Source of the DNA: Streptomyces sp. 8K308
GTDB lineage: Bacteria; Actinomycetota; Actinomycetes; Streptomycetales; Streptomycetaceae
DNA: 64,000 bases
Reading direction: 5' to 3'
Assembly (NCBI RefSeq): GCF_004348315.1
Contig: NZ_SMKC01000001.1
Coordinates: 1 to 64,000, forward strand
In this document: positions 1-8,180 of the stretch, one piece after another
Position numbering within the stretch: position 1 is the stretch's first letter
Layout: each line of letters starts with the position of its first letter
The notes under the pieces: model-generated
The model's database searches: none
The model's input: the letters and a program-made list of their open reading frames with translations, nothing else
Told to the model about the DNA's origin: nothing
Translations under genes and position numbers: made by a program

Positions 1-14
1 GGGGCGGTGGTCAT
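1..14 (-). CDS. Possible 5' end of a leftward gene cut by the window edge
   Basis: An ATG on the minus strand (positions 14-12) opens a frame reading Met-Thr-Thr-Ala before the edge. A GGAAAGG-like ribosome site lies at 27-21, six bases away. It would be a gene following tctA, 48 bases after its stop, so possibly the last member of the tct operon. Only four codons are visible, so no function can be given and the call rests on start-site context alone. Confidence 0.3.
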
Positions 15-62
15 GTGGAGCCTTTCCGAGTTCTCGGGGGTTTCTCGGGGGAAGGGGGTTCG

Positions 63-1550
63 TCAGGCGCGGGCCGGCAGGCGGCGGCGCAGCACACGGC
101 CGAGCGCGGGCCCTGCGACCAGCAGCAGGGCGAGCGTCAGGATGGTGACGGCGATGGGGCTGCGCAGCAGGAAGAGGCCGTCGTCGCCGCCCAGGGCCGA
201 GGTCTGCACCAGCGCCTTCTCGAACAGCGGGCCGATCACCAGGCCCAACACCAGGGGCGCCATGGGGAAGTTGAGGCGCTTCATGGCGTAGCCGACGAGC
301 CCGAAGAGCAGCACCACCCAGACGCTGAACATGCTGCTCTTGACCGAGTAGGCGCCGAGCAGGCTGGTGACGATGATCAGCGGGTAGAGGAAGGCGTAGC
401 GGATGCGCAGCAGTTGGGCGAAGACCGGGGCCAGCGGCAGGTTGAGGAGCAGCAGCATCAGGTTGCCGAGGAAGAAGGAGACCAGCAGGCCCCACACCAG
501 GTCGGGCTGGCTGTCGAAGAGTTGCGGCCCGGGCTGGATGCCGTAGACGAGGAACGCGCCGAGCAGCACGGCGGTGGTGGCGCCGCCCGGCACGCCGAGC
601 ACCAGGGTGGGGATGAAGTTGGCGTTGGAGGCGGCGTTGGTGGCGGCGTCGGGCGCGACCACGCCCTCGATGGCGCCCTTGCCGAGCTCCCTGCGGTGCC
701 GGGAGAACTTCTTCTCGGTGCCGTAGGCCATGAACGAGGCGAGCGTGGTGCCGGCGCCCGGCAGGCAGCCGAGCAGGAAGCCGACGACGGTGCCGCGGGC
801 GACCGGCGCGGCCGACCGCCTCAGGTCGTCGCGGGTCAGCATCAGCTCGCGGAACCTGGCCCTGATCGGCGGGGCCATGCCGATGTGCAGCTGGTTGAGC
901 AGCTCGCCGATGGCGAAGAGGCCGATCATGACCTCGACGAACGGCACCCCGCCGTAGAGGTCGATCTCGCCGAAGGTGTAGCGCGCCGTGCCGCTGCCGA
1001 CGTCCACGCCGACGCAGCCGATCAGCACGCCGAGCAGGCCGACGGCCATGCCGAGCGCCAGGTTGCGTCCGGAGAACACCACGATGGTGCACAGGCCGAG
1101 GATCATCACGGCCAGCATCTCGCGCGGCCCGAAGGTGAGCGCGGCCTCGGCGAAGAAGGGGGCCACCGCCATCAGCGCGAACAGCGAGACCATGGCGGCG
1201 ACGAACGCGCCGATCGCCGAGATGGCGAGCGCCGGCCCGGCCCGGCCCTTGCGGGCCATCTGGTAGCCGTCGAGCGTGGAGATCACGGACGACGCCTCGC
1301 CCGGGGTGGCGATCAGGATGGCGGTGATGGTCGCGCCGAACTGGGCGCCGTGGTAGATGCCGGCGAGCATGATCAGCGCGGTGAGCGGCGGGAAGGTGAG
1401 GGTGACCGGGATCAGGATGGCCACGCCGGTGGCCGAGCCGAGCCCGGGCAGGATCCCGATGACGGTGCCGAGCAGCACGCCGACGAAGCACCACAGCAGG
1501 TTGTCCGGGGTGAAGGCGGCCTCGAAGCCGGTGACGAGGTTTCCGATCAC
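63..1550 (-). CDS. tctA: Tripartite tricarboxylate transporter, large permease TctA
   Basis: This 495-residue integral membrane protein is the large permease of a secondary TctCBA uptake system, which imports carboxylates captured by a binding protein, usually driven by an ion gradient. The family-typical N-terminus (VLLGTVIGILPGLGSATG) and many hydrophobic helices are visible, with conserved glycine/proline stretches such as PGEASSV and LPGAGTT. Length fits the family (about 500). Its ATG overlaps the 3' end of tctB by four bases, so it is translated with tctB and tctC. The substrate cannot be read from sequence; citrate-like tricarboxylates are the classic case, but the family carries many organic acids. 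Confidence 0.93.
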   Translation of the reverse strand: MIGNLVTGFEAAFTPDNLLWCFVGVLLGTVIGILPGLGSATGVAILIPVTLTFPPLTALIMLAGIYHGAQFGATITAILIATPGEASSVISTLDGYQMARKGRAGPALAISAIGAFVAAMVSLFALMAVAPFFAEAALTFGPREMLAVMILGLCTIVVFSGRNLALGMAVGLLGVLIGCVGVDVGSGTARYTFGEIDLYGGVPFVEVMIGLFAIGELLNQLHIGMAPPIRARFRELMLTRDDLRRSAAPVARGTVVGFLLGCLPGAGTTLASFMAYGTEKKFSRHRRELGKGAIEGVVAPDAATNAASNANFIPTLVLGVPGGATTAVLLGAFLVYGIQPGPQLFDSQPDLVWGLLVSFFLGNLMLLLLNLPLAPVFAQLLRIRYAFLYPLIIVTSLLGAYSVKSSMFSVWVVLLFGLVGYAMKRLNFPMAPLVLGLVIGPLFEKALVQTSALGGDDGLFLLRSPIAVTILTLALLLVAGPALGRVLRRRLPARA

Positions 1551-2092
1551 TGGGCGCTCCAGACGGCCGGGTCGAACACGCCGAGCGGCAGCGGGACGCG
1601 CAGGACGACGACGAAGATCAGGTGGGCCATCGCGTAGGTGGCGCCGGCCACCAGCAACGAGCGTGGCAGCGGCTGGCGTTCCACGACGACGGCCAGGAAC
1701 AGGGTCATCAGGGTGAGGGCGGGCAGCAGTCCGAGGAGCGGGATCGCGAACGCGGTGACCACCATGGTCGCGACGACGGCGAGCAGCTTGCGGCGGATCC
1801 GCCGCCGCTCCTCCGGGGTGTGGTCGCCGTCGTCGATGACCAGGCCGTCGCCCTCGAGCGCGGTTCCGGTGCGGAGCTCCTGGCCGACCAGCACCAGGCC
1901 GAGCACCAGCAGGGCGAGCCCGGCGACGCGTGGCAGCGCGCCGGGGCCGACGGCGCCGTCCTCGGGGTTGGACCAGTGGTACTCGAAGGAGAGGGCGAAG
2001 AACGCGGCGCCGACGGCGGCCAGCACGGAATAGGCGACGACCACCGGCGCCCGGACTTCGCGGGGCTCCGTGGTCGTGGGGGCGGCGCTCAT
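1547..2092 (-). CDS. tctB: Tripartite tricarboxylate transporter, small permease TctB
   Basis: A 181-residue protein with four predicted membrane segments (near residues 18-36, 50-66, about 105-138 and 150-172), the layout of the small TctB permease that partners TctA. A charged cytoplasmic loop, rich in acidic and arginine residues (DDGDHTPEERRRIRRK), separates the second and third helices. It sits between tctC and tctA and overlaps both neighbours by four bases, so the order tctC-tctB-tctA is one tightly coupled operon. TctB proteins diverge strongly; the call rests on size, topology and position. Confidence 0.88.
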   Translation of the reverse strand: MSAAPTTTEPREVRAPVVVAYSVLAAVGAAFFALSFEYHWSNPEDGAVGPGALPRVAGLALLVLGLVLVGQELRTGTALEGDGLVIDDGDHTPEERRRIRRKLLAVVATMVVTAFAIPLLGLLPALTLMTLFLAVVVERQPLPRSLLVAGATYAMAHLIFVVVLRVPLPLGVFDPAVWSAQ

Positions 2093-3060
2093 CGGTAGAT
2101 CTCCCGCATCCGGTCGTCGTATGCGTCGAGATAGGCGGCGAACTCCTCGCCGCTTCGGTTGGCCGGGATCAGCAGGTCATTGGCGATGTAGTCCTCGTAG
2201 GTGTCGGACTCCATGGCCCGCTCGATCTCGGCTATCCAGTAGTCGCGCTGCACGTCGGCGATCTCGCCGGCGCCGAACACCCCGCGCCAGACGGTGACCT
2301 CCGCGTCAATGCCCTGCTCGCGCGCGGTGGGCACCTCGCCGAGCACCGGGTCGTCGTAGCGCTCGGCGGTCATGCTGCACAGCGCCACCAGGTCGCCGCT
2401 CTCCAGGTAGGGCTTGACGGAGGCGGCGCTGGCGGGCGCGAAGTCCACCTGGCCGCCGAGCAGTCCGGTCATCACCTCGCCGCTCGAACCGTAGGGGACG
2501 GTGTCGAACGAGCCGCCCTCCTCGGTGAGTTCGGCGACCACCAGGGAGTCGGCGCCGGTTCGCCCGCTGGAGCCGACCACCACCCGGTCGCGCTCGCTCG
2601 CCTCGATCACGTCCCCGCAGTCGCGGAACTCCGAGTCGGCGGGCGCGACGACGACGCGGGAGTCCTCGGCGAACATCACCAGCGGAGTGAAGTCCCGGTA
2701 GGTGAAGGGCACGTCGTAGACCAGCGGCAGGGTGTTCAGCGCGGTCTCGGCGACCAGCAGGGTGTTGCCGTTGCCGCGCTCGGCCATGAAGGTGGCCCAG
2801 CCGACCGCGCCGGAGCCGCCCTCCTTGTTCTCGACGTTGACGTCGAAGCCGTCGTCGAGCTCGTTGAGCCCCTGCGCGATGACCCGCGCCGAGCGGTCGC
2901 TGCCGCCGCCCGGCGCGAAGGCGACGACCATGGGCACCGAACCACGCGGGGTCCAGTCGTCGGGGACGGGTGGTGTCGTGTCGAGGACCGAACACGACGC
3001 GAGACACAGAACCAGTGGTGCGCTTGCGACGCCCAGCCGGCTGCGCAGCGGTGACGTCAT
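2089..3060 (-). CDS. tctC: Tripartite tricarboxylate transporter binding lipoprotein TctC
   Basis: Extracytoplasmic solute-binding protein of the Tct system (Bug family), 323 residues, anchored as a lipoprotein. A signal peptide ends in the lipobox LASC; the mature part has the Bug hallmark VAFAPGGGSDRSAR and later PYGSSGEV and GGQVDFAP. The open frame continues upstream, but the ATG at 3060 is chosen because GCAGGAAGG lies about eight bases before it and it begins a proper signal peptide; an in-frame ATG at 3081 is the alternative. First gene of tctCBA. A dyad ATCCTATTGGAT lies just upstream at 3087-3098 and may be its operator. Confidence 0.92.
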   Translation of the reverse strand: MTSPLRSRLGVASAPLVLCLASCSVLDTTPPVPDDWTPRGSVPMVVAFAPGGGSDRSARVIAQGLNELDDGFDVNVENKEGGSGAVGWATFMAERGNGNTLLVAETALNTLPLVYDVPFTYRDFTPLVMFAEDSRVVVAPADSEFRDCGDVIEASERDRVVVGSSGRTGADSLVVAELTEEGGSFDTVPYGSSGEVMTGLLGGQVDFAPASAASVKPYLESGDLVALCSMTAERYDDPVLGEVPTAREQGIDAEVTVWRGVFGAGEIADVQRDYWIAEIERAMESDTYEDYIANDLLIPANRSGEEFAAYLDAYDDRMREIYR

Positions 3061-3086
3061 CGTCAGCCTTCCTGCAAACATCCGAG

Positions 3087-3098
3087 ATCCTATTGGAT
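3087..3098. promoter_or_regulatory. Dyad upstream of tctC, possible GntR/FCD operator
   Basis: ATCCTATTGGAT is a 12-base near-palindrome (five of six base pairs) 27 bases before the tctC start codon. Ten of its 12 bases match the dyad at 26335-26346 before the GntR-controlled tetrulose operon. FCD-type GntR regulators usually bind short palindromes of this size, so a common regulator is possible. No clear -35/-10 pair was seen around it. Confidence 0.4.
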
Positions 3099-3178
3099 AT
3101 TTGAAGAAGGTAGGCGGCGGCCGTCCCACTGGCAAGAGTCGTGCGGGTATCAGTTCGAACGCCGACGCGCCGGCGCCG

Positions 3179-4000
3179 TCAGTCGGCGAGGAACCGGGCC
3201 AGGGCCTCGACCACCACGTCCGGCGCGTTCTCCGTCGGGATGTGGCCGGCGCCCGGGACGCGCACCAGCGTGGTGCCGGGGACCTCGGCGGCGAACCGCT
3301 CGGCGTAGGAGACCGGCTGGAAACGGTCCTCCTCGCCCCAGACAAGCAGCTTGGGCGCCGGCGAGGCGACCAGCTTCGGCAGGACCGACAGCGTGTGCCG
3401 GCTGTCGGCCGCCGCGGCCAGGCAGAGCCAGGACCTGGCGACCCGGGGGTCCGTCCACGGCTCCAGATAGGCCGTGATCTCCTCCTCCGTGGCGGGCCGG
3501 CCGAGCGCGGCGGTGAGCGCGGCGCGACGGGCGGCGAGCAGCTCCTCCTGGGTGACCGCGGCCCGCACCGCAGGGTCGCGGAACCGGGCGACGGCCGGAA
3601 CCGGCCAGGAGTCGTAGGTCACCGAGTTCACCAGCGCCAGCCGATCGGCCTCGGCGCCCTCGCCGACGAGCAGGTGTTGGGCGACGGCGCCGCCGATGTC
3701 GTGGCCGACGACCCGCAGCGGACGGGGAAGACCGAGCGCGGCGGCGAAGCGGGTGACCCACGCGGCCAGCTCGGGGACGGCCGCCGTCTCGGGCGTCAAC
3801 TCCCCGGCCGAGCGGCCGAGGCCGGGCAGGTCGACGGCGACGGGGCGCAGCCCCGCCTCGGCCAGGCCGTCAAGGACGGGCAGCCACACCCGGCTCCAGT
3901 AGGTGCCGTGCAGCAGCAGCACGGCGGGCGCGTCGGCCCGGCCGGCCGTCAGGTAGCTGGCGGCCAGGCCGTCGACGGTGACTGAGGAAGCGGTGCTCAA
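3179..4000 (-). CDS. Alpha/beta hydrolase with Asp nucleophile (dehalogenase/epoxide-hydrolase type)
   Basis: Cytoplasmic alpha/beta-hydrolase, about 273 residues. Visible motifs are the oxyanion HG (LLHGTYWS), the nucleophile elbow VGHDIGG with aspartate rather than serine, an acid strand WGEEDRF and the final GAGHIPTE histidine. Asp nucleophiles are typical of haloalkane dehalogenases and epoxide hydrolases, so it probably forms an ester intermediate with such a substrate; the real substrate is unknown. I chose a TTG start at 4000 because a strong GGAGGG lies five bases upstream. ATGs at 4036 and 4042 are in frame but lack a ribosome site. It lies 118 bases before tctC on the same strand and diverges from a LysR gene that may control it. 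Confidence 0.82.
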   Translation of the reverse strand: MSTASSVTVDGLAASYLTAGRADAPAVLLLHGTYWSRVWLPVLDGLAEAGLRPVAVDLPGLGRSAGELTPETAAVPELAAWVTRFAAALGLPRPLRVVGHDIGGAVAQHLLVGEGAEADRLALVNSVTYDSWPVPAVARFRDPAVRAAVTQEELLAARRAALTAALGRPATEEEITAYLEPWTDPRVARSWLCLAAAADSRHTLSVLPKLVASPAPKLLVWGEEDRFQPVSYAERFAAEVPGTTLVRVPGAGHIPTENAPDVVVEALARFLAD

Positions 4001-4143
4001 GGCGTCCCTCCAGACGGGAGAAGGAGTGATGGCCATGACCATCAGGGCCGCCGGGAACCACCGTCAAATACCCCTTGCGGTATGGGCCCATGCCGGGCGA
4101 ACATGCGCTCTGACCAGCGCCATCGACCTGACAATGGAGTGTG

Positions 4144-5049
4144 ATGCGGCTCTCACAGCTTCGGGTGTTGCTGGCCGTGGCCGACCACGGCGGGTTCACC
4201 GTGGCCGCCGAGCGGATCGGCGTGTCCCAGCCCGCCGCGAGTCGGGCCGTCGCGGCCCTTGAGGCGGAGCTCGGCGCCCCGCTGCTGGTGCGCGGCCGCG
4301 ACGGCGTCACGCTCACCGAGGCCGGGCGGCGCGCGGTACGTCACGCCCGCGCGGCCGTCCACCATCTCGACCTGGTCAGGACCGAGGTCGCCGCCGCCAT
4401 CGGGCAGGTGACCGGGGAGCTACGGCTGGCCAGCCTGCCGAGCGCGACCGGCACGCTGGTGGCGGCCCTGCTGCGCGAGTTCACCGACCGCCATCCGCAC
4501 GTCCGGGTGCGGCTGCTCGAGGGCCTCGACCGGGACGTGCGGGCCTGGCTCGACCGGGGCGCCGCCGAGGTCGGCGTGGTGACGCTGCCCGCGCCCGGGC
4601 TCGACACCCTGGCCCTGGGCTCGGACGAGATGGTCGCGCTGCTCCCGGCCGGGCACCCGCTCGCCGCCGCCCCCGCCGTGGACGTCACGGCGCTGGCCGG
4701 GGAGCCGTTCGTCCTGTCCACCGGCGGCTGCCGACCCCTGGTGCTCGGGATCGCAGGGGAGGCCGGGATCGAGCTGCGGGTCGCCTACGAGGCCGGCGAG
4801 GTGTCGGCGATCGAGGGCATGGTGGCCAGCGGTCTCGGCGTCAGCGTGGTCCCGACGCTGGGCCGCGAACGGGATCAGGACGGCACCGTCACCCGGCCGT
4901 TGCGCCCGCGCGCGCACCGCACGCTGGCCCTGGCGTTCGCCCCCGGCGACCGCTCCCCCGCCGTCCACGCCCTCCGCCGAGTGATCACCGACCGTGGCCC
5001 CGACGCCCCGTCCGGGCCTGGCCGAACTCGCGGATCACCAGGTCGGTGA
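4144..5049 (+). CDS. LysR-family transcriptional regulator
   Basis: A 301-residue LysR-type regulator: N-terminal winged helix-turn-helix (QLRVLLAVADHGGFTVAA, then GVSQPAASRAVAALE) and a C-terminal effector-binding fold from about residue 90 (GELRLASLPSATGTLV, GVSVVPTLG). Start taken at ATG 4144, with GGAG at 4136-4139; a GTG at 4141 is adjacent. It diverges from the alpha/beta hydrolase gene, the usual LysR layout, so control of that gene and perhaps tctCBA is plausible. Its last 65 bases overlap the 3' end of the convergent GH32 gene, giving an unusual Pro/Gly/Arg-rich tail that may be a late extension. Confidence 0.9.
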   Translation: MRLSQLRVLLAVADHGGFTVAAERIGVSQPAASRAVAALEAELGAPLLVRGRDGVTLTEAGRRAVRHARAAVHHLDLVRTEVAAAIGQVTGELRLASLPSATGTLVAALLREFTDRHPHVRVRLLEGLDRDVRAWLDRGAAEVGVVTLPAPGLDTLALGSDEMVALLPAGHPLAAAPAVDVTALAGEPFVLSTGGCRPLVLGIAGEAGIELRVAYEAGEVSAIEGMVASGLGVSVVPTLGRERDQDGTVTRPLRPRAHRTLALAFAPGDRSPAVHALRRVITDRGPDAPSGPGRTRGSPGR

Positions 5050-6577
5050 AGGTGGCGCCGCCCTCCAGCGCGAACAGGTTGACCGCCGTGTCCTCCGGCG
5101 GCGGGAAGACCACGTGCGAGTGGGTGTGCGATCCGTCGTCGAAGAACACCTCGACCGTGGTGCGGTCCACCAGCGCCCGCAGCCGCAGCTCCCCGCGCGC
5201 CGCCGGGAAGGGGGTCCGGCTCTCCTGCCAGCGGCCCGACGCGTCGGGGTTCGGGGCGTAGCCGCGGTTGACGAAGGCGTACTCCTCGTGCCGGCCCACG
5301 TCGACGTGGCGCGTGCCGTCCGCCGAGGCGCGCAACTGGAGGCCGACGGTGCGGGCGGCGTCCCAGCGCAGCGTCGTCGACAGCTCGTAGGCCACGCCCT
5401 GGTAGGGCAGGGCGAGCGTGCCGTTGACGGCCACGTCCCCGAACTCGACGGTGCGGGTGACGTGTTGGTCGAGCGCGGCGACCGGCCGGGAGGCGAGGAC
5501 GAGGGCTCCGGTCGGGTCGCGGACCAGCCTGACCTCGCGGACGACGGAGTCGGTGCCGTTGAAGCCGTCGGCCTCCAGGGTGGGGGTGGTGTTGGCGTAG
5601 TCCCAGTTGTTGGCCCAGCCGATGGCGTAGCGGACGGTGGGATCGACGACGCCCGCGGCCCGGTCGGCGTACCGCTCCCAGGTCACCGCCGCGTACCAGT
5701 CAAAGCCGTGGTCGAGCCAGCGCGGCTCGGCCGTCTCGGCGTGGAACGTCTCGCCGTCGAACTCGCCGAGCCAGTAGGCGTAGGTGTTGGGCAGGCCGGC
5801 CGCCTTGCCGTTGGCGCTGGCCGCGATCACCCAGCGCGCCGTGCCGTCGGCGGCCTCGATCCGGAACAGGTCGGGGCACTCGAGCACTCCGATCCCGCCC
5901 CTGACGAAGCCGCTGACGTACCGCCACTCCCGCAGGTTCTCGGAGAGGTAGAGACCGATCTTGTCGTTCTCGGCGAGCGCCATCACCCAGCGGCCGCGCT
6001 CGGGGTCCCTGATCACCTTGGGGTCGCGGAAGTCCACCACGCCAGGGTTGGCGAGCACGGGTGCCGTGCCGTGCGGCCGGAAGGTCAGCCCGCCGTCCGT
6101 CGAGTACCAGAGGAACTGCGCCTGGTCGTGGGGGCCCTCGCCGGGCGCCTGGGTGGCGAGCACGATCACCGCGCCGGCGCCGAAGCCGGCCGTGTCGTCG
6201 ACGTCCACCACGGCCGATCCTGACCACACGTCGGCGTTGACGCCGTCCTTGGGGATCACCATCCCCCGGTCCCGGAAGGTCACCAGGTCGTCGCTGGTCG
6301 CGAGACGCCAGCCGGTGCCGACGGCACCGGCCGTGTAGTCCGGGTTGTAGAGGTAGTAGTAGTGGTAGGTGCCGTCGATCAGCAGCGGGCGCTGGGGGTC
6401 GTTCATCCACTGGTCGGGCACGGTGAAGTGGTAGGCGGCCCGGTAGGTGGCGGCGGCCGACTCACGCGCCGCGGCGCCGCGCGGCGCGAGGGGCGGCGCG
6501 CCCAGCGCCGCCGCGCCCGATATGCCGGCGGCTCCGGCGAGCAGGGTCCTGCGGGGGATACGACCGGTGGGGCTCAT
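4985..6577 (-). CDS. Secreted GH32 fructan hydrolase (levanase/inulinase-like), Tat-exported
   Basis: A 530-residue glycoside hydrolase of family 32, cleaving beta-fructosyl linkages outside the cell. The N-terminus carries a twin-arginine signal (PRRTLLAG plus an Ala-rich hydrophobic stretch). All three catalytic blocks are present: WMNDPQ with nucleophile Asp60, FRDPKV as transition-state stabiliser, and ECPDLF with the acid/base Glu. The C-terminal part after about residue 370 is the usual beta-sandwich. Start taken at ATG 6577, preceded by GAGGAAG; the upstream extension has no signal-peptide character. It diverges from a sugar ABC operon that ends in a second GH32, so outer breakdown and uptake belong together. 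Operator-like CTAACACGTTAAAG lies at 6631-6644. Confidence 0.92.
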   Translation of the reverse strand: MSPTGRIPRRTLLAGAAGISGAAALGAPPLAPRGAAARESAAATYRAAYHFTVPDQWMNDPQRPLLIDGTYHYYYLYNPDYTAGAVGTGWRLATSDDLVTFRDRGMVIPKDGVNADVWSGSAVVDVDDTAGFGAGAVIVLATQAPGEGPHDQAQFLWYSTDGGLTFRPHGTAPVLANPGVVDFRDPKVIRDPERGRWVMALAENDKIGLYLSENLREWRYVSGFVRGGIGVLECPDLFRIEAADGTARWVIAASANGKAAGLPNTYAYWLGEFDGETFHAETAEPRWLDHGFDWYAAVTWERYADRAAGVVDPTVRYAIGWANNWDYANTTPTLEADGFNGTDSVVREVRLVRDPTGALVLASRPVAALDQHVTRTVEFGDVAVNGTLALPYQGVAYELSTTLRWDAARTVGLQLRASADGTRHVDVGRHEEYAFVNRGYAPNPDASGRWQESRTPFPAARGELRLRALVDRTTVEVFFDDGSHTHSHVVFPPPEDTAVNLFALEGGATFTDLVIREFGQARTGRRGHGR

Positions 6578-6630
6578 GCGGGGCTCTTCCTCTCCCTCGA
6601 CGCATGCGGACGTGTCACAGAGCGTTGGGC

Positions 6631-6644
6631 CTAACACGTTAAAG
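6631..6644. promoter_or_regulatory. LacI-type operator candidate before the secreted GH32 gene
   Basis: CTAACACGTTAAAG has a central ACGT dyad and shares 9 of 14 bases, including the CTAAC.CGT core, with the stronger palindrome at 6733-6746. On the minus strand it starts right after a TTGACC -35-like hexamer (6649-6644), so a bound repressor would block transcription of the GH32 gene. A clear -10 box was not found. Confidence 0.5.
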
Positions 6645-6687
6645 GTCAAGCCCTCGGCGCCAAGTTCGTTCAAGACCGTCGAGACCC

Positions 6688-6717
6688 TTGACAGCAGGGG
6701 GGAAGCCTTTCCATCAT
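6688..6717 (+). promoter_or_regulatory. Probable sigma-70-type promoter of the fructan ABC operon
   Basis: A perfect TTGACA at 6688-6693 is followed, 18 bases later, by a weak CATCAT at 6712-6717. Predicted transcription would begin near 6724, just before the palindrome at 6733-6746 and the start codon at 6759. The -10 element is poor, so this is tentative. Confidence 0.4.
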
Positions 6718-6732
6718 TCCCGACACCCTTCC

Positions 6733-6746
6733 CTAACTCGTGTTAG
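6733..6746. promoter_or_regulatory. LacI-type operator candidate before the sugar ABC operon
   Basis: CTAACTCGTGTTAG is an inverted repeat (CTAAC/GTTAG around TCGT) located between the likely transcription start and the ribosome site GAGGAG. The position would allow a roadblock or occlusion by the LacI regulator encoded at 11385-12437. A related site lies at 6631-6644 before the divergent GH32 gene. Confidence 0.6.
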
Positions 6747-6758
6747 ACGAGGAGCCTT

Positions 6759-8180
6759 ATGAGCAGCCGGAGCCGCCGTTCCCGAGACCCCGTTCCCCGT
6801 CGTGCGCTGCTGCGTTACGGCGCCGGCACCGCCGCCGCGGCCGGCGTGGTCGCCAGCTGGGACCGGCTCACCGGCCGGGACATCCCGGGCCGCGACGGCC
6901 GGGCGCTGGTGGTGGCGCTGCCCGGCAACGCCTTCGACCCGGCGGCGCAGCGGGCGCTGCGCGAGGGCTTCCGGCGGCTCCACCCGGAGATCGACGTGCG
7001 ACTGCGGCCCGTGCAGGCCGTGGACATGTCGGACTTCGTCGCCAAGATCCTCACCCAGGTCGCCGCCGGCTCCGCCCCCGACGTCGTCTACATCGCCACG
7101 GAGGGCACCCAGCTCTTCGCGGAGCGGCTCGGCGTGCCGCTCGACAACCGGGTGCGCCGGGACGCCGCCGAACTGCGCGAGTACTTCGCCGACGTCCACC
7201 CGTCGCTGGTCGAGTCGATGATGTACGAGGGGAGCCTCTACCAACTGCCCGTGGAGTTCAACGCGGCCAACCTGTACCTGAACCACGAGGCGTTGGCCCG
7301 GGCCGGCCTGGAACTCCCCGACCAGGACTGGGACCGCGACGACTTCACCGCGCTGCTGCGCGCCATGAAGCGCGCCGGCCCCGACGGCTTCGTCCCGTAC
7401 TTCTGGACCAACCGGCTGTGGGGCGGCGTGGTGCCCTGGCTGTTCGTGGCCGGCACCAACATCCTCGCCGAGTCCAGGGCGCCGGGCGGCGGGTGGCTGT
7501 GGGACGCGTTCTACCCGGCCGAGGAGGGTCGTCGCCGGGGCGGCGGCTACCGCTGGACCACGCCGCAGGCCACTGACGAGCGGGTCGAGGAGGTCTTCGA
7601 CTACCTCGCGGGCCTGATCAGCGACGGGCTCTGCTCCCGCCCGGTGGGGGGCGGCGGCAGCAACCTGGTCGGCGTGTTCTCCGCGGGACGTGTGGGCGCC
7701 ACCCCGGCCGGCGGCTTCTGGGCCGGCGGCCTGCACCTGGCCGGCATGGACCGGGACGGCTACGACGTGCGGTTCTTCCCCGGCTGGCGGACCAGGCGTC
7801 ACCAGTTCGGTGGAGCCGGCTACGCGCTGCTGCGCACCTCCCGGAAGCAGGACGAGGCCTGGGAGTTCATCAAGTACTCGGTCCGCCGGGAGGTGTTGGA
7901 CGAGCTGTTCCTGAGCAACCAGACCACCCCGGCCCGCCGCTCCATGCTGACGGCCGAGCGCTACCGGGAGACGGGACCGGCCGGCTGGCGAACCTTCTAC
8001 GACACCCTCGACCGGTTCCCCGACACCGGGCCGATACCCGCGCCGCCCCGGCTGACCGAGGTCGAGCTGGCGCTCACCAAGCACACCGCCACCGCGCTCG
8101 CCGGCGGCCGGGGGAGCATACGCCCGGCGCTACGCGCCATGCAGCGCGACCTGGAGCAGGCCATGGAGCGTGCCGCGTGA
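6759..8180 (+). CDS. Sugar ABC transporter substrate-binding protein
   Basis: A 473-residue extracellular solute-binding protein of family 1. The N-terminus has a twin-arginine motif (PRRALLRYG) followed by a short Ala-rich hydrophobic stretch; no lipobox cysteine is visible, so it may be Tat-exported and stay anchored by the uncleaved helix. Family features include ILTQVAAGSAPDVVYIATEG and a late block ending DLEQAM. ATG 6759 has GAGGAG just upstream. First gene of an operon with two permeases and a cytoplasmic GH32; the context says it captures sucrose or fructo-oligosaccharides. No ATPase gene is present; a shared MsiK-like ATPase elsewhere is the usual actinobacterial solution. Confidence 0.9.
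   Translation: MSSRSRRSRDPVPRRALLRYGAGTAAAAGVVASWDRLTGRDIPGRDGRALVVALPGNAFDPAAQRALREGFRRLHPEIDVRLRPVQAVDMSDFVAKILTQVAAGSAPDVVYIATEGTQLFAERLGVPLDNRVRRDAAELREYFADVHPSLVESMMYEGSLYQLPVEFNAANLYLNHEALARAGLELPDQDWDRDDFTALLRAMKRAGPDGFVPYFWTNRLWGGVVPWLFVAGTNILAESRAPGGGWLWDAFYPAEEGRRRGGGYRWTTPQATDERVEEVFDYLAGLISDGLCSRPVGGGGSNLVGVFSAGRVGATPAGGFWAGGLHLAGMDRDGYDVRFFPGWRTRRHQFGGAGYALLRTSRKQDEAWEFIKYSVRREVLDELFLSNQTTPARRSMLTAERYRETGPAGWRTFYDTLDRFPDTGPIPAPPRLTEVELALTKHTATALAGGRGSIRPALRAMQRDLEQAMERAA

Noticed and set aside
15-1637. 540-codon open frame on the plus strand across tctA
   Set aside because: Composition is Gln/Glu/His/Gly/Arg-rich shadow coding opposite a convincing TctA; no motif and no ribosome site.
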